A stretch of 64,000 nucleotides of DNA, from contig NZ_FOSS01000001.1 in assembly GCF_900114355.1 (NCBI RefSeq), positions 248,001-312,000 on the forward strand, read 5' to 3'. This document shows positions 35,171 through 43,227 of the stretch, piece after piece. This DNA comes from Lysobacter sp. cf310 (GTDB lineage: Bacteria; Pseudomonadota; Gammaproteobacteria; Xanthomonadales; Xanthomonadaceae). The position numbers were made by a program, and so were the translations under genes. Within the stretch, counting starts at the first letter, position 1. Each line of letters starts with the position of its first letter. The notes below the pieces were generated by a model, which saw only the letters and a program-made list of their open reading frames with translations, was not told where the DNA came from and searched no databases.

Positions 35171-35422
35171 CTACCGTCCTCCTGTGATCCAATCCGATGG
35201 AACACGTCCGTGAACACGGGTCTCATCCGATCAGTTGAGTACCCATCCAGTGCCCGTCGGCCATGCCGTCCCCTCTTCCTCGGCTGAGCCTATTGGAAGG
35301 AGTTTGCGGCAACAAGCCCACACCTAAAATTGCCTTGGCCACATAAGCAATTCAGTGGCTTATATGGCGCCTGCACATAAAATTAATAACCCTAACCATT
35401 TGATTTATATGCACTATAGAGC
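35171..35422. other. Right, AT-rich end of the mini-island
   Basis: This 250 bp stretch upstream of the DUF5343 gene must hold the operon promoter and the right end of the element. The last 80 bp before the repeat are about 35 % GC, in strong contrast to the chromosome. A CACCTAAAAT-like motif near 35322-35332 also occurs at the left end (33883-33893), and ATAAGC-/GCTTAT (35344-35367) is an inverted pair. These could be integrase arm or excisionase sites. No gene is seen. Confidence 0.5.
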
Positions 35423-35471
35423 TGACTGTTAATCAGGGGGTCGTTGGTTCGAGTCCAACTTCGGGCGCCAA
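35423..35471 (+). repeat. Right attachment repeat (attR), tRNA-Asn 3' remnant
   Basis: A perfect 49 bp copy of 33793-33841. It lacks the acceptor 5' strand and D arm, so it is not a tRNA gene but the original 3' end displaced by integration of the 1.6 kb element. Confidence 0.88.
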
Positions 35472-35487
35472 GATTCGTTTAAGCACC

Positions 35488-35515
35488 AAGGCTCGCAGCG
35501 ATGCGGGCCTTTTTG
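35488..35515 (+). terminator. Original tRNA-Asn terminator, displaced by the island
   Basis: AAGGCTCGCA / TGCGGGCCTT is a 10 bp stem with a GCGA loop followed by a T-run. It sits 17 bp after the attR repeat, the position expected for the terminator of the tRNA before the insertion. Confidence 0.75.
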
Positions 35516-35639
35516 CTTTGGTGGCGTCGCCGCTCAAAATTCGCGCGGCCGTCCAACATCACGCGACCTGAATCGCGCGCGGTGGCCATCCTGCGCTACC
35601 TGCCGCCACATTCCGGCCCGCTGGAGCCCGCTGCCCCGC

Positions 35640-36362
35640 TCAGGATGCGCACTGGCAGTCTCCGGCGTAGGCCTTGCAGTCCGAGGGCACCATCCATTGC
35701 TCGCGATAGCCCTCGCTGTCGCGGGTGAGCCGGATCACGCCGCGGCGCGCGCCGATGTACCAGCGCCCGCGATGTTCGACGATGCTGGACGGATTGAGCC
35801 GCCACCACTGCATGTTGTTATGCAGGCGCGTGGCCTGCATCGTCTGCAGATCCAGCCGGGTCACGCCCACCACGGTCACCAGGTACCAGCTGCCGCCGCG
35901 CGCATAGGCCGCCAGCGGCGGTTCCTCCAGGCGCAGCACCTGCTCGATCTGCCAGCCCTTGCCGCCGTTCGAACGCAGGCGATGGATGGACCCGTCGCGA
36001 AAGGTGCGATTCGACAGCCCGACGACATAGACATCGCCGCGGTGCTGGGCGAAGCCGATCGGATTGACGTCGAGCAGCGTGCGTCGCTGCCGTCCCCCGT
36101 CGGTCACCCACTCCACCGTGCCGCCGAGCATGCCCTGATTGCGCCCCACCAGCCGGCCGCGCTGGCCGACCGCCCACACCAGGTCGCCGTTCCTGGCGTC
36201 CTGCGCGCGCGGCGCGAACATCAGCCGGTCCCCGGCCACGCGCGCGCTCCACTCCTGCTGGGCCATGCTGGTGCAGTGCCAGTCCAGCTCGGTCCGCGCA
36301 GGTTCGACGACCGTCCACGACGAGGCAGCGGTGGCCGCGATCAGTGCAATGCCGGTCAGCAC
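35640..36362 (-). CDS. Exported protein of unknown function
   Basis: A 240-residue protein starting at a GTG, with an AGGGAG-like ribosome binding site upstream and a short hydrophobic signal (MLTGIALIAATAASS). The rest repeats short strands with aromatic and Gly residues (GDLVWAVGQRGRLVGR, GDVYVVGLSNRTF, GSWYLVTVVGVTRL, GRWYIGARRGVIRL), which suggests a beta-propeller or Kelch-like fold. It ends in a Cys-rich tail (DCKAYAGDCQCAS). The family is not recognised. It is the last of three adjacent minus-strand genes for exported proteins next to the tRNA-Asn island. Confidence 0.65.
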   Translation of the reverse strand: MLTGIALIAATAASSWTVVEPARTELDWHCTSMAQQEWSARVAGDRLMFAPRAQDARNGDLVWAVGQRGRLVGRNQGMLGGTVEWVTDGGRQRRTLLDVNPIGFAQHRGDVYVVGLSNRTFRDGSIHRLRSNGGKGWQIEQVLRLEEPPLAAYARGGSWYLVTVVGVTRLDLQTMQATRLHNNMQWWRLNPSSIVEHRGRWYIGARRGVIRLTRDSEGYREQWMVPSDCKAYAGDCQCAS

Positions 36363-36394
36363 CTGAGACCACTCCCTGTCATGACACGCTCCTT

Positions 36395-37273
36395 CTACTT
36401 ATGGGTAACCGGCTCCGACCCTTCGCGGAACTTGGCTTCGTACAGTCGGTAGCTCCCCGCATACGGAAAGAACGCCAGTTCCTCCAGCTCGGCGTCGGCG
36501 GGAAACTTGAACACCATGCCTATCCCCATGGTATCCGTGAGGCGCACGCTTTGCTCCGGCTCGAAGCGGCGCAGGGCGGAGACCAGGCTGCGGCGGTCGC
36601 CGACCAGGGCCTGTCGCATTTCGGCATCCGGCGCGGACACGTAATCGCGATAGCGCCGGTCGATCCACAGGGTCTTGCCGCCGCGATACACCTCGACATC
36701 CGGCCGCAGCCATGGCTCGATCCGAGCGAACTCGCCGGAAAGCACGGCGGCGCGAAATTCCTTCCAGAAATCGCCCTCGCCCTTTGGGAATCCGAGCAAA
36801 TGCTCGTCGCTTTCTAGCTTGATGCTGTACGGACGCCCAGCCGCGTCGATCTCGACGCTGTAGTTGCGGTCGTCGTAGGACCATTGCGTGACCCTGGGCG
36901 ATTCGATCTCGCGCTTGGCGCTGGGCGGCCCCAGTGCCGCCAGCACCCGTTCGCTGCTGTCGCCCAGGCTCAGCCCCTTGAAAGGCAAGGTCGCAGCGCG
37001 GGTACCGGTCAACTGCAGGCTATCGACATAGCGCGGCCTGTCCTTGAGGACGGAAATGACGAAGTAGGCATCGTCGCCGAGCTTGTAGGCGCGGTTTATG
37101 TGGCCCTCGCTCTCGAATGTCTTGAACGGCTCGCCCAGCCCGGTGTCGCCTTTGGGAAGCAACTGCTGCACCCGCCAACCGTGCAGTTCGACCTGCGGTT
37201 CCGTAGCGCACACCACGCTCGTCGCGACGACCAGCATTGCGCCCACGATCCATCTTCCCCACCTTCCGGCCAT
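36395..37273 (-). CDS. Exported protein of unknown function
   Basis: A 292-residue protein with a signal peptide (MAGRWGRWIVGAMLVVATSVVCA, cleavage about residue 23). The N-terminal half has the pattern of a SmpA/BamE-like or beta-lactamase-inhibitor-like module (GLSLGDSSERVLAALGPPSAKREIESPRVTQWSYDDR), where a short helix is followed by a DxR/Y-strand. The C-terminal half is unassigned. It lies 84 bp upstream of the 36362 start of the next exported protein gene on the same strand. The function is unknown. Confidence 0.65.
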   Translation of the reverse strand: MAGRWGRWIVGAMLVVATSVVCATEPQVELHGWRVQQLLPKGDTGLGEPFKTFESEGHINRAYKLGDDAYFVISVLKDRPRYVDSLQLTGTRAATLPFKGLSLGDSSERVLAALGPPSAKREIESPRVTQWSYDDRNYSVEIDAAGRPYSIKLESDEHLLGFPKGEGDFWKEFRAAVLSGEFARIEPWLRPDVEVYRGGKTLWIDRRYRDYVSAPDAEMRQALVGDRRSLVSALRRFEPEQSVRLTDTMGIGMVFKFPADAELEELAFFPYAGSYRLYEAKFREGSEPVTHK

Positions 37274-37357
37274 CGTCTTCCCCTCGCCCCCAGTCCATTC
37301 GCGCGCATCTTGGCAGAAGGCCGGAAAGCCGGCAGCGCCATGCGCCAGGCCGGTCGG

Positions 37358-38287
37358 CTAGCGCGCTGCGTCGGCCCTGGGGGGCGGAATCGGTCGCACC
37401 AGCGTCGCCTCGCCGCCGCCAGCTACCTCCTGCAGATAGTCGTACCACTCGCGTTGGATGGTCTCGACCGGCCCGATCCGGCGTTCGAAATCCGCACGTG
37501 TGCCGCCGTCGCGGATCAGGGCTCGGAAACCGGCGGCGTACTTGCCGTCCTCGTAGTGGAACAGGAAGTGGGTCAGGCTCCAGTAGCCGATGTAGTACTG
37601 GTTGAAGCGGCGGTTGAGGTCGGCCCGATCTGTGCCGGCGATCAGGGTGCGCAGGGCGACGATGCGCCCCTGGCGGATATCCGCCTCGGGGTCGCCGCTC
37701 AGGCCCAGCTCGCCCAGCCACCAGATCGGATAGGTGTCGGGGTCGATGGTGCCGGGTCGCAGGTGTCCGCCCTCCAGGCGACTCGCACCGAAGTAGCTGG
37801 CCAGGCCCTCGTTGACCCACTTCGCCGGTTTCAGCACCGCCAGTTCGTGGTTCAACTGATGGGTGGCCTCATGGACCATCCAGTGATACGGGTTGGCGAC
37901 GCCCTCGGCGTAGTAGGCGTAACAGGTCGGCGCGAGGTAATAGGCCTCGGCCCAGGCACTGCTGCGGTTGTTCGCCCGGAACTGCGCGCGATCGCCGTAG
38001 AGCACGAGCTGGTGCTTGGCGCGTCCGGCTTCGTCCTTCAGATCGAAGGCCTGCAGGTAGGCCGCGTGCAAGGCCTCGGCCGCCGCCAGCACCGCGCGCG
38101 TCTGCTCAGGCGTGGCCGTGCTGGTCGCGCGGTAGTGCGCGCTTTCGTAGCGTGGGCCCGCGGGCAAGGCAGCGCCCGACGCCGTCGCCGAAGCTTGGTT
38201 TTCGGCTCGATCGCGCGCCCACCAATACACGCCGCCGCCGATCGCCAGCAACGCGGCCGCACTCCAGACCCACCGCGATCCCCGCAT
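37358..38287 (-). CDS. Membrane-anchored gluzincin-like zinc metallopeptidase
   Basis: A 309-residue protein with an N-terminal membrane anchor (WSAALLAIGGGVYWW). The periplasmic part has H139-E-A-T-H143 and a downstream glutamate, E160 in WVNEGLASYF. HExxH plus NEG is the zinc site of gluzincin peptidases (DUF1570-like, M1/M61-like arrangement). The conserved Tyr/Trp-rich segment NQYYIGYWSLTHFLF follows. The catalytic set is intact, so peptidase activity is plausible; the substrate is unknown. The ATG at 38287 has AAGG 9 nt upstream and is preferred to the ATG at 38296. It is the first of three exported-protein genes. Confidence 0.75.
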   Translation of the reverse strand: MRGSRWVWSAAALLAIGGGVYWWARDRAENQASATASGAALPAGPRYESAHYRATSTATPEQTRAVLAAAEALHAAYLQAFDLKDEAGRAKHQLVLYGDRAQFRANNRSSAWAEAYYLAPTCYAYYAEGVANPYHWMVHEATHQLNHELAVLKPAKWVNEGLASYFGASRLEGGHLRPGTIDPDTYPIWWLGELGLSGDPEADIRQGRIVALRTLIAGTDRADLNRRFNQYYIGYWSLTHFLFHYEDGKYAAGFRALIRDGGTRADFERRIGPVETIQREWYDYLQEVAGGGEATLVRPIPPPRADAAR

Positions 38288-38374
38288 CGCCGTCATCCTT
38301 GGGCCACGAATGGCCGCGCCCCTAAGCGCACCATCGCCGAACCGGACGCGCGTTTCAATGCTGCCGCGCATAAA

Positions 38375-38408
38375 CGAACGGGGCCGCGGTTTCCCGCGGC
38401 CCCGTTCG
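38375..38408 (-). terminator. Terminator of the minor pilin operon
   Basis: A perfect 15 bp stem, CGAACGGGGCCGCGG (38375-38389) with its complement (38394-38408), around a TTTC loop. On the minus strand it is followed by TTTATG. It lies 20 bp after the pilE-like gene stop and ends the fimT-pilVWXY1E transcript. Confidence 0.8.
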
Positions 38409-38427
38409 ATCTGGCGAGTCTTGCGTC

Positions 38428-38838
38428 TTACCAGCAGCGCGAGATGTCCGACGTCGCCGCCGATTTAACTCCAGCAGCATTCAAGCCGAGGGTGCCGCAC
38501 AAAGTATCCTCGGTCTGCGGTCCCTGCGGCGTGGCCGTCAGGGTGTAGGTGTTGGCGGTCTGGTTGGCGATCGCGATGTTGTAGTAGGTCGTGCCCTGGC
38601 GCGGCGACACGTTCATGCCGGTCGGCAGCGCGAAGCCCACGTAGGTGTTGTTGACCGAGCGGAAGCGCTCGGCCAACTGGGCGATCTCGACCAGATCGGC
38701 CTTGGCCTGGCCACGTCGCGCTTTGCGCACGCTGTCTTGGTACGCGGGCACCGCGACCGCGACCAGGATGCCGACGATCGCGACCGCAATCATCAGCTCG
38801 ATCAGGGTAAAGCCTCGAATGGCGTTGGGACGGTTCAT
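38428..38838 (-). CDS. pilE: Type IV pilin-like minor pilin (PilE family)
   Basis: A 136-residue prepilin. The short leader ends in IRG before FTLIELMIAVAIVGIL, the class III signal cut and N-methylated by PilD, with Glu at mature position 5. The C-terminal globular domain ends in a disulfide-capable pair (TLCGTLGL and SRCW). Together with FimT, PilV, PilW, PilX and PilY1 it forms the minor pilin complex that primes type IV pilus assembly. It is the last gene of the operon, 22 bp after pilY1. The ATG at 38838 gives the correct short leader. Confidence 0.92.
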   Translation of the reverse strand: MNRPNAIRGFTLIELMIAVAIVGILVAVAVPAYQDSVRKARRGQAKADLVEIAQLAERFRSVNNTYVGFALPTGMNVSPRQGTTYYNIAIANQTANTYTLTATPQGPQTEDTLCGTLGLNAAGVKSAATSDISRCW

Positions 38839-38860
38839 GTCTCTGGGCTTCCTGATTGCG

Positions 38861-41800
38861 TTAACGGACCTGGCGCCACGACTGGCGACCGCACATGCCC
38901 CACTTGTACAGCGGCGGGCCACCTGCGGCTTGGACGATGCGCGAACAGGTCGGCATGCCCAGGCGCGCGGCGATCTCGGCTGCCGTGGCGTTGGCCGGCA
39001 GATCCGGCGGCGGCGGCGGGCTGAAGATGTTCACGTCGGTGATCGGGCCGCTGGTATCGGCCTCCAGCTTCAAGGCACCGGCGTTGCCCGACATGGGATC
39101 GGCCGTGGGCGAACCGGGCCGCACACTGCTCATGTAGGCGCTGCCGCTGAGCGCGCTAAGACCGTACAGCCAGTTGGTACCACCCGCCGCGCACCCGGTC
39201 TCGGCGGCGTTGGCCGCGGACGACACGATCGGCTCGAAGGTCGGGAAGAAGAAGGTGCCGTCCTGGATGCGCGGGCGCCCGACCATGCGTTCGCCCGTCT
39301 GTACCGGCGCGGCGGCACCGGTCTTCACCGCCAGATCCAGGTACCAGCCGGACTTGGTGAGGAAGTTGACCGAGTTCTGGGTGACCTCGCGGATGCCATC
39401 GGTGTTGTCGTTGCTGAGCACCTGTTGCTGCAGGGCCGTCGCACGCGCCGCGGTGATGCGCGCGCCGTTATCGACCACGCCGTACACCGACTGCATGTCC
39501 TTGTTGTCGGAATCGCCGCCGAAGGAGTAGCTGCCGGTACCGAACAGGATCATCACGCCGCTGGAAGGACCGGCCACGGCGTTCAGTCCGCCGGTGATGG
39601 GCTGGCGCTTGCCATTGGCATCCTTGGCGGTGAAGAAGGGCTTGTCGGCGCCGAACACGACGGTGTTGGTGCGCAGATCGAACTTCCAGATGTTACCGTG
39701 CAGGTCGCCGCCGTAGACGGTGTCGACATAGCCGTCGCTGCCGGCGGTGAAGGTGCCGCCACCCGCCGCGTCGTAGACGTAGCGGTCCAGCGCCATCACG
39801 TTGCCCATGCCGTTCGGCTCGGTCGGCACGCCGGTGCCGGCGGCCTCGGCGACTTCGATCGTCACCACCGAACCGTCCACCACATCGACCACGAACAGCG
39901 ACGCCTTGCCGCTGATGCTGCCGTAGCCGTTGCCGAAGATCGCCTTCCAGCGCGTGCCGCCCGAAGTGCGCACCGGCACGATCAGCGGCTTGCCCAGCAC
40001 GTGGCCGATGCGCTGGCCGGTGGTGCCGGTGACCTTGTCGTTAACTTCCCACATCACGTTGCCGGCGCTGAACAGGGTCGGATCGGTCACGTTCAGACCG
40101 AACACGCTACGGCCGCCCGCGCCGGAGCTGCCGACCAGAACCGTGGCCCAACCGCTGCCGGTGTAAGCGTCGGAGACCGTGATCGGGCCATCGACGAAAT
40201 AGCGATGCTGGAAGATCTGGTCGCCCTTGCGGTCCGGGTCGTACGGGAACAGCAGGTTGCCCATATGGCCGACCGAGGTCGCCGGGATGTAGCCAAACGA
40301 CTCGCCGCCGTTGTCGCCGCGGAACGCATGCAGCATGCCGTCGTTGGCGCCGACGTAGACCATCGGCAGACGGTCCTTCTTCAGCGTCAGGTAGGCCTCG
40401 TAGTTGTACGGATCGAAGTCGGTGGCGTTGGCGCCGCGCAGGGTCATGTAGCCGTAGTTGTCGAACGCGGAAGACACCACTGGCGAGGAATTGATGACGT
40501 CGCCCAGGCGAGTGGTGCGATCGCGCATCTTGCCGCCGTTCTTCTTCTCGCCCGTGTCCTGGCCGGCCAGGTAAGCCACGGCCTCGGACTCGGTCACGCC
40601 CAGCGTGGTGACGGCGGCCTTGGTGCAGGTCGAGAGCGTGTCGGCGCACAGCGTAGTGAATACATCGCCCAGGTTGCCGGACGAAAACGCCTTGACCACC
40701 GGCTTCACAGCGCCGCCGGTGGTGGTGCCGAACAGCAGGTTGCGGCCAGTGCGGGCCAGCTGCGCGCTGGCTTCCCACTTGGCGGTGAAGGCGATCTGGC
40801 CGGCGGCATTGACGCTAACCGACGAGGCGTTCAGACGGCTGTACCAGTCGGTGTTGTTGTTCTTGGCTTCGTAGAACGGCACCACCGACAGCGAGTTGCT
40901 GGAGATGCGCGCGCCGCTCAGACCGGTGCTGCCCGAGGGGCTGGCGCCACCGGCGACCGAAGCCAGCACGCGACGCATCGCGGCGGTGATGTCGGCCGGG
41001 GTCTTGGCATTGATGTATTCGCCGCGGGTGTTGATCGAGGCGTGCCAGATGTCGTCGACCGTGGTCGGGTTGTCGTTCTGCCAGCCGGGCCAGGCCGGAT
41101 TGGTCACGTACGGATCCTGGGCGACGTCCGGGTTGAAGATGGTACCGCGGGCGCCCAGCGTGATGCCGTAGAAGTTGATGTGCAGACGGCGTTCGCAGTC
41201 CAGCTTCTTGCTCGGCGAGGGGCTCTTGCACTCGTCCGGCACGGGCACGCGGCCGGTGCCGCCGTTCAGCGCGAAATTGCCATCGGTGCGCAGCGGCACC
41301 ACGCCGCCGGCTTCGGTGCCCAGGTAGTACTGGCTGACGATGTCGGCCATGGTGTCGCTGTTGCTGTCGGCGAACGGCTGGCCCATGTTGCCGTCGATGT
41401 TGCCGGTGGTGATAGTGCCGCCGTTGCTGTAGCCGTCGGTGAACAGCATCACCGCGTTCTTCTGGCACACGCGCTGGACTGGAGCGCCGCCCTTGCCGTC
41501 GCCGACCGCGTCGGTGCGTCGGAACTGGCCGGCCGCCGCGCTGACCGCCTGGCGGTTAGGCGTGCCGCCGCTGGCGCCCAGCGCGAACACGCCGTTGGTG
41601 TACAGGTCGTCGCGTCGGGCCTGCACGCTCATGTCCTGCATGTAGACGCGTTCGTTGGCGTTGCCGATCGGGTCGTTGAAGCTGCCGTTGGAGTTGATCG
41701 GGAAGAAGCCGACGCGCATGTCCTTGATGTCGGCCAGCGAACGGCTCATGCCAGCGACCATCGCGCGGTTGCGGTTGCCGTAGTAGCTGAACCAGTTGAC

Positions 41801-42727
41801 GAAGTTCTGCAGCTGGGCGTTGTAGTTGGCCGTGGTGTCGAAGTTGGCCGAGGCGATGGTGTAGCGCCACATGTTGCAGCCGGTGCCGCAGGCATTGGCG
41901 ATCACCGGACGCGAGGTCGCGTCGGTCTTGTAACCCACCGGCTGCTCGGCCGCCGGCGTGGTCGTCTTCATGTAGAAGGTCGCCGGGTAGTACTGCATGT
42001 AAACGGTGGTGGTGCCGCCGTTCCAGGTCTGGCCGCCGGCGGGGACGGTGAACGAATTGCCGCCCACGATCTGGTAGTTGGTGCCGGCCGGCATGAACAT
42101 GCCGTTGCGCATGGTGAAGATTTCGGCCGTCGTGTAGCGGCTGGCAGCCAGGTTCACCGTGGTGCCGGCGGTACGCGGGTCGACCTTGGTGGCCGTGGTC
42201 GAGGCGTTGCCGTTGGGATTGCCCGCGCTGTAGTCGTACGGGACCTTGGTCGGCGGCATCGACGAGGTCAGCCAGGCCTCGTACTTCACGTTCGGATTGA
42301 AGAACGAGGGATTGAAATCCGACGAGCGCGCCGCGCCCAGCGAATCCAGCGGCGGCAGGCCGAGGAAGCCGCCGCCCGCGCGCGGGCCCGGCAGCAAATA
42401 GAAATGGTCGCAGCCGCCGTCGGTGCGCGGCTTACCGGCGTTGGCGCCGGTGGTGTAGAACAGGCCGTAGGGTTCGCTGGAACTGTCGCGGCCGAAACAG
42501 ACCTCGCCGTCCTGACCGGGGAACATGGTCTGGAAGGTCATGGAGCCGGAGTCGTCGACCGCCATCATGAAGGCCGGCGGTACGCCGTCGCCGCCCAGGT
42601 TCAGCGGCGCCTGCGCGAGCGTGCCGGCGCCCTGGGTGGTCGTGTTCGCGACCAGGCTGGGGATGCGGACGCCGAGCACCACCAGACCGGTCGCGGCGAT
42701 AGTGAGGAGAATGCGATTCGCGTTCAT
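38861..42727 (-). CDS. pilY1: Type IV pilus tip/biogenesis protein PilY1
   Basis: A 1288-residue secreted protein. After a signal segment (1-28) the N-terminal region has a von Willebrand A-like MIDAS start, D58-x-S60-G-S62 (VDDSGSM), and a later LFTDGYSNGG. The C-terminal half (about 720-1150) is the PilY beta-propeller, seen in RDRTTRLGDVINSSPV, YVGANDGMLHAFRG, GDLHGNIWKFDL and FGTGSYSFGGD. PilY1 sits at the pilus tip, works with the minor pilins in extension, and acts in adhesion and surface sensing. The length is normal for Xanthomonadaceae. It lies 11 bp after pilX. Confidence 0.95.
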   Translation of the reverse strand: MNANRILLTIAATGLVVLGVRIPSLVANTTTQGAGTLAQAPLNLGGDGVPPAFMMAVDDSGSMTFQTMFPGQDGEVCFGRDSSSEPYGLFYTTGANAGKPRTDGGCDHFYLLPGPRAGGGFLGLPPLDSLGAARSSDFNPSFFNPNVKYEAWLTSSMPPTKVPYDYSAGNPNGNASTTATKVDPRTAGTTVNLAASRYTTAEIFTMRNGMFMPAGTNYQIVGGNSFTVPAGGQTWNGGTTTVYMQYYPATFYMKTTTPAAEQPVGYKTDATSRPVIANACGTGCNMWRYTIASANFDTTANYNAQLQNFVNWFSYYGNRNRAMVAGMSRSLADIKDMRVGFFPINSNGSFNDPIGNANERVYMQDMSVQARRDDLYTNGVFALGASGGTPNRQAVSAAAGQFRRTDAVGDGKGGAPVQRVCQKNAVMLFTDGYSNGGTITTGNIDGNMGQPFADSNSDTMADIVSQYYLGTEAGGVVPLRTDGNFALNGGTGRVPVPDECKSPSPSKKLDCERRLHINFYGITLGARGTIFNPDVAQDPYVTNPAWPGWQNDNPTTVDDIWHASINTRGEYINAKTPADITAAMRRVLASVAGGASPSGSTGLSGARISSNSLSVVPFYEAKNNNTDWYSRLNASSVSVNAAGQIAFTAKWEASAQLARTGRNLLFGTTTGGAVKPVVKAFSSGNLGDVFTTLCADTLSTCTKAAVTTLGVTESEAVAYLAGQDTGEKKNGGKMRDRTTRLGDVINSSPVVSSAFDNYGYMTLRGANATDFDPYNYEAYLTLKKDRLPMVYVGANDGMLHAFRGDNGGESFGYIPATSVGHMGNLLFPYDPDRKGDQIFQHRYFVDGPITVSDAYTGSGWATVLVGSSGAGGRSVFGLNVTDPTLFSAGNVMWEVNDKVTGTTGQRIGHVLGKPLIVPVRTSGGTRWKAIFGNGYGSISGKASLFVVDVVDGSVVTIEVAEAAGTGVPTEPNGMGNVMALDRYVYDAAGGGTFTAGSDGYVDTVYGGDLHGNIWKFDLRTNTVVFGADKPFFTAKDANGKRQPITGGLNAVAGPSSGVMILFGTGSYSFGGDSDNKDMQSVYGVVDNGARITAARATALQQQVLSNDNTDGIREVTQNSVNFLTKSGWYLDLAVKTGAAAPVQTGERMVGRPRIQDGTFFFPTFEPIVSSAANAAETGCAAGGTNWLYGLSALSGSAYMSSVRPGSPTADPMSGNAGALKLEADTSGPITDVNIFSPPPPPDLPANATAAEIAARLGMPTCSRIVQAAGGPPLYKWGMCGRQSWRQVR

Positions 42728-42738
42728 GGCCAGGGCCC

Positions 42739-43215
42739 TCAACGGCCGATGAAAATGGTGTCGACGACAGCGTCGGACGACGGTTCTGCGGCGCGGTCGG
42801 CGCGGTAAGCGGTGATGCGATAGCGCACGAACACCTTCTCGCTGGCCGGAATCTCGCCGATGTTCAGCTGTCCCCCGCCGATGCATTGGTCGATGTTGCG
42901 CACGCGCGCGGGCGGTTCAGGAGTACCGGCCGGCGCGATCGACGCTGCGGTACCGAACGCCGCCGGGTCGAATCCGCCGCAGCGCTCCTCCAGGCGGGTC
43001 GAAGCGCCGACCAGCGTCTCGGCCTGACGCGCCAAGTCTTCGGCGCGCTGGAAGGCCACGTTGGTGGCCAGGTAGTTGGCCGACATGCGCTCCTGCATTG
43101 TCGCCACCTGCATGCCCGTGATGCCGAGCAACGCCAGGATGATCAGGAAGATCAGCGCCACGTAGAGCGCGGCACCTTGTTGCTTGCGCGGACCGTTGAA
43201 TCCGGAACGACTCAT
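42739..43215 (-). CDS. pilX: Type IV pilus minor pilin PilX
   Basis: A 158-residue protein. The N-terminus QQGAALYVALIFLIILALLGITGMQ is a PilX_N-type prepilin helix, with the processing site before A rather than F, followed by ERMSANYLATNVAFQRAEDL. It is encoded between pilW (12 bp upstream) and pilY1. It is part of the minor pilin priming complex in the inner membrane and pilus tip. Confidence 0.93.
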   Translation of the reverse strand: MSRSGFNGPRKQQGAALYVALIFLIILALLGITGMQVATMQERMSANYLATNVAFQRAEDLARQAETLVGASTRLEERCGGFDPAAFGTAASIAPAGTPEPPARVRNIDQCIGGGQLNIGEIPASEKVFVRYRITAYRADRAAEPSSDAVVDTIFIGR

Positions 43216-43227
43216 GGGCCTGTCTCC

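Noticed and set aside
35423-35471. A second tRNA-Asn gene
   Set aside because: Only the 3' 49 bp are present; the acceptor 5' strand and D arm are missing, so it is an attachment-site remnant.
38645-42808. A 1387-codon open frame antisense to pilY1
   Set aside because: It is a GC-driven shadow of the real minus-strand gene: its product is His/Val/Gly/Arg-rich, without domains, and pilY1 is certain on the other strand.
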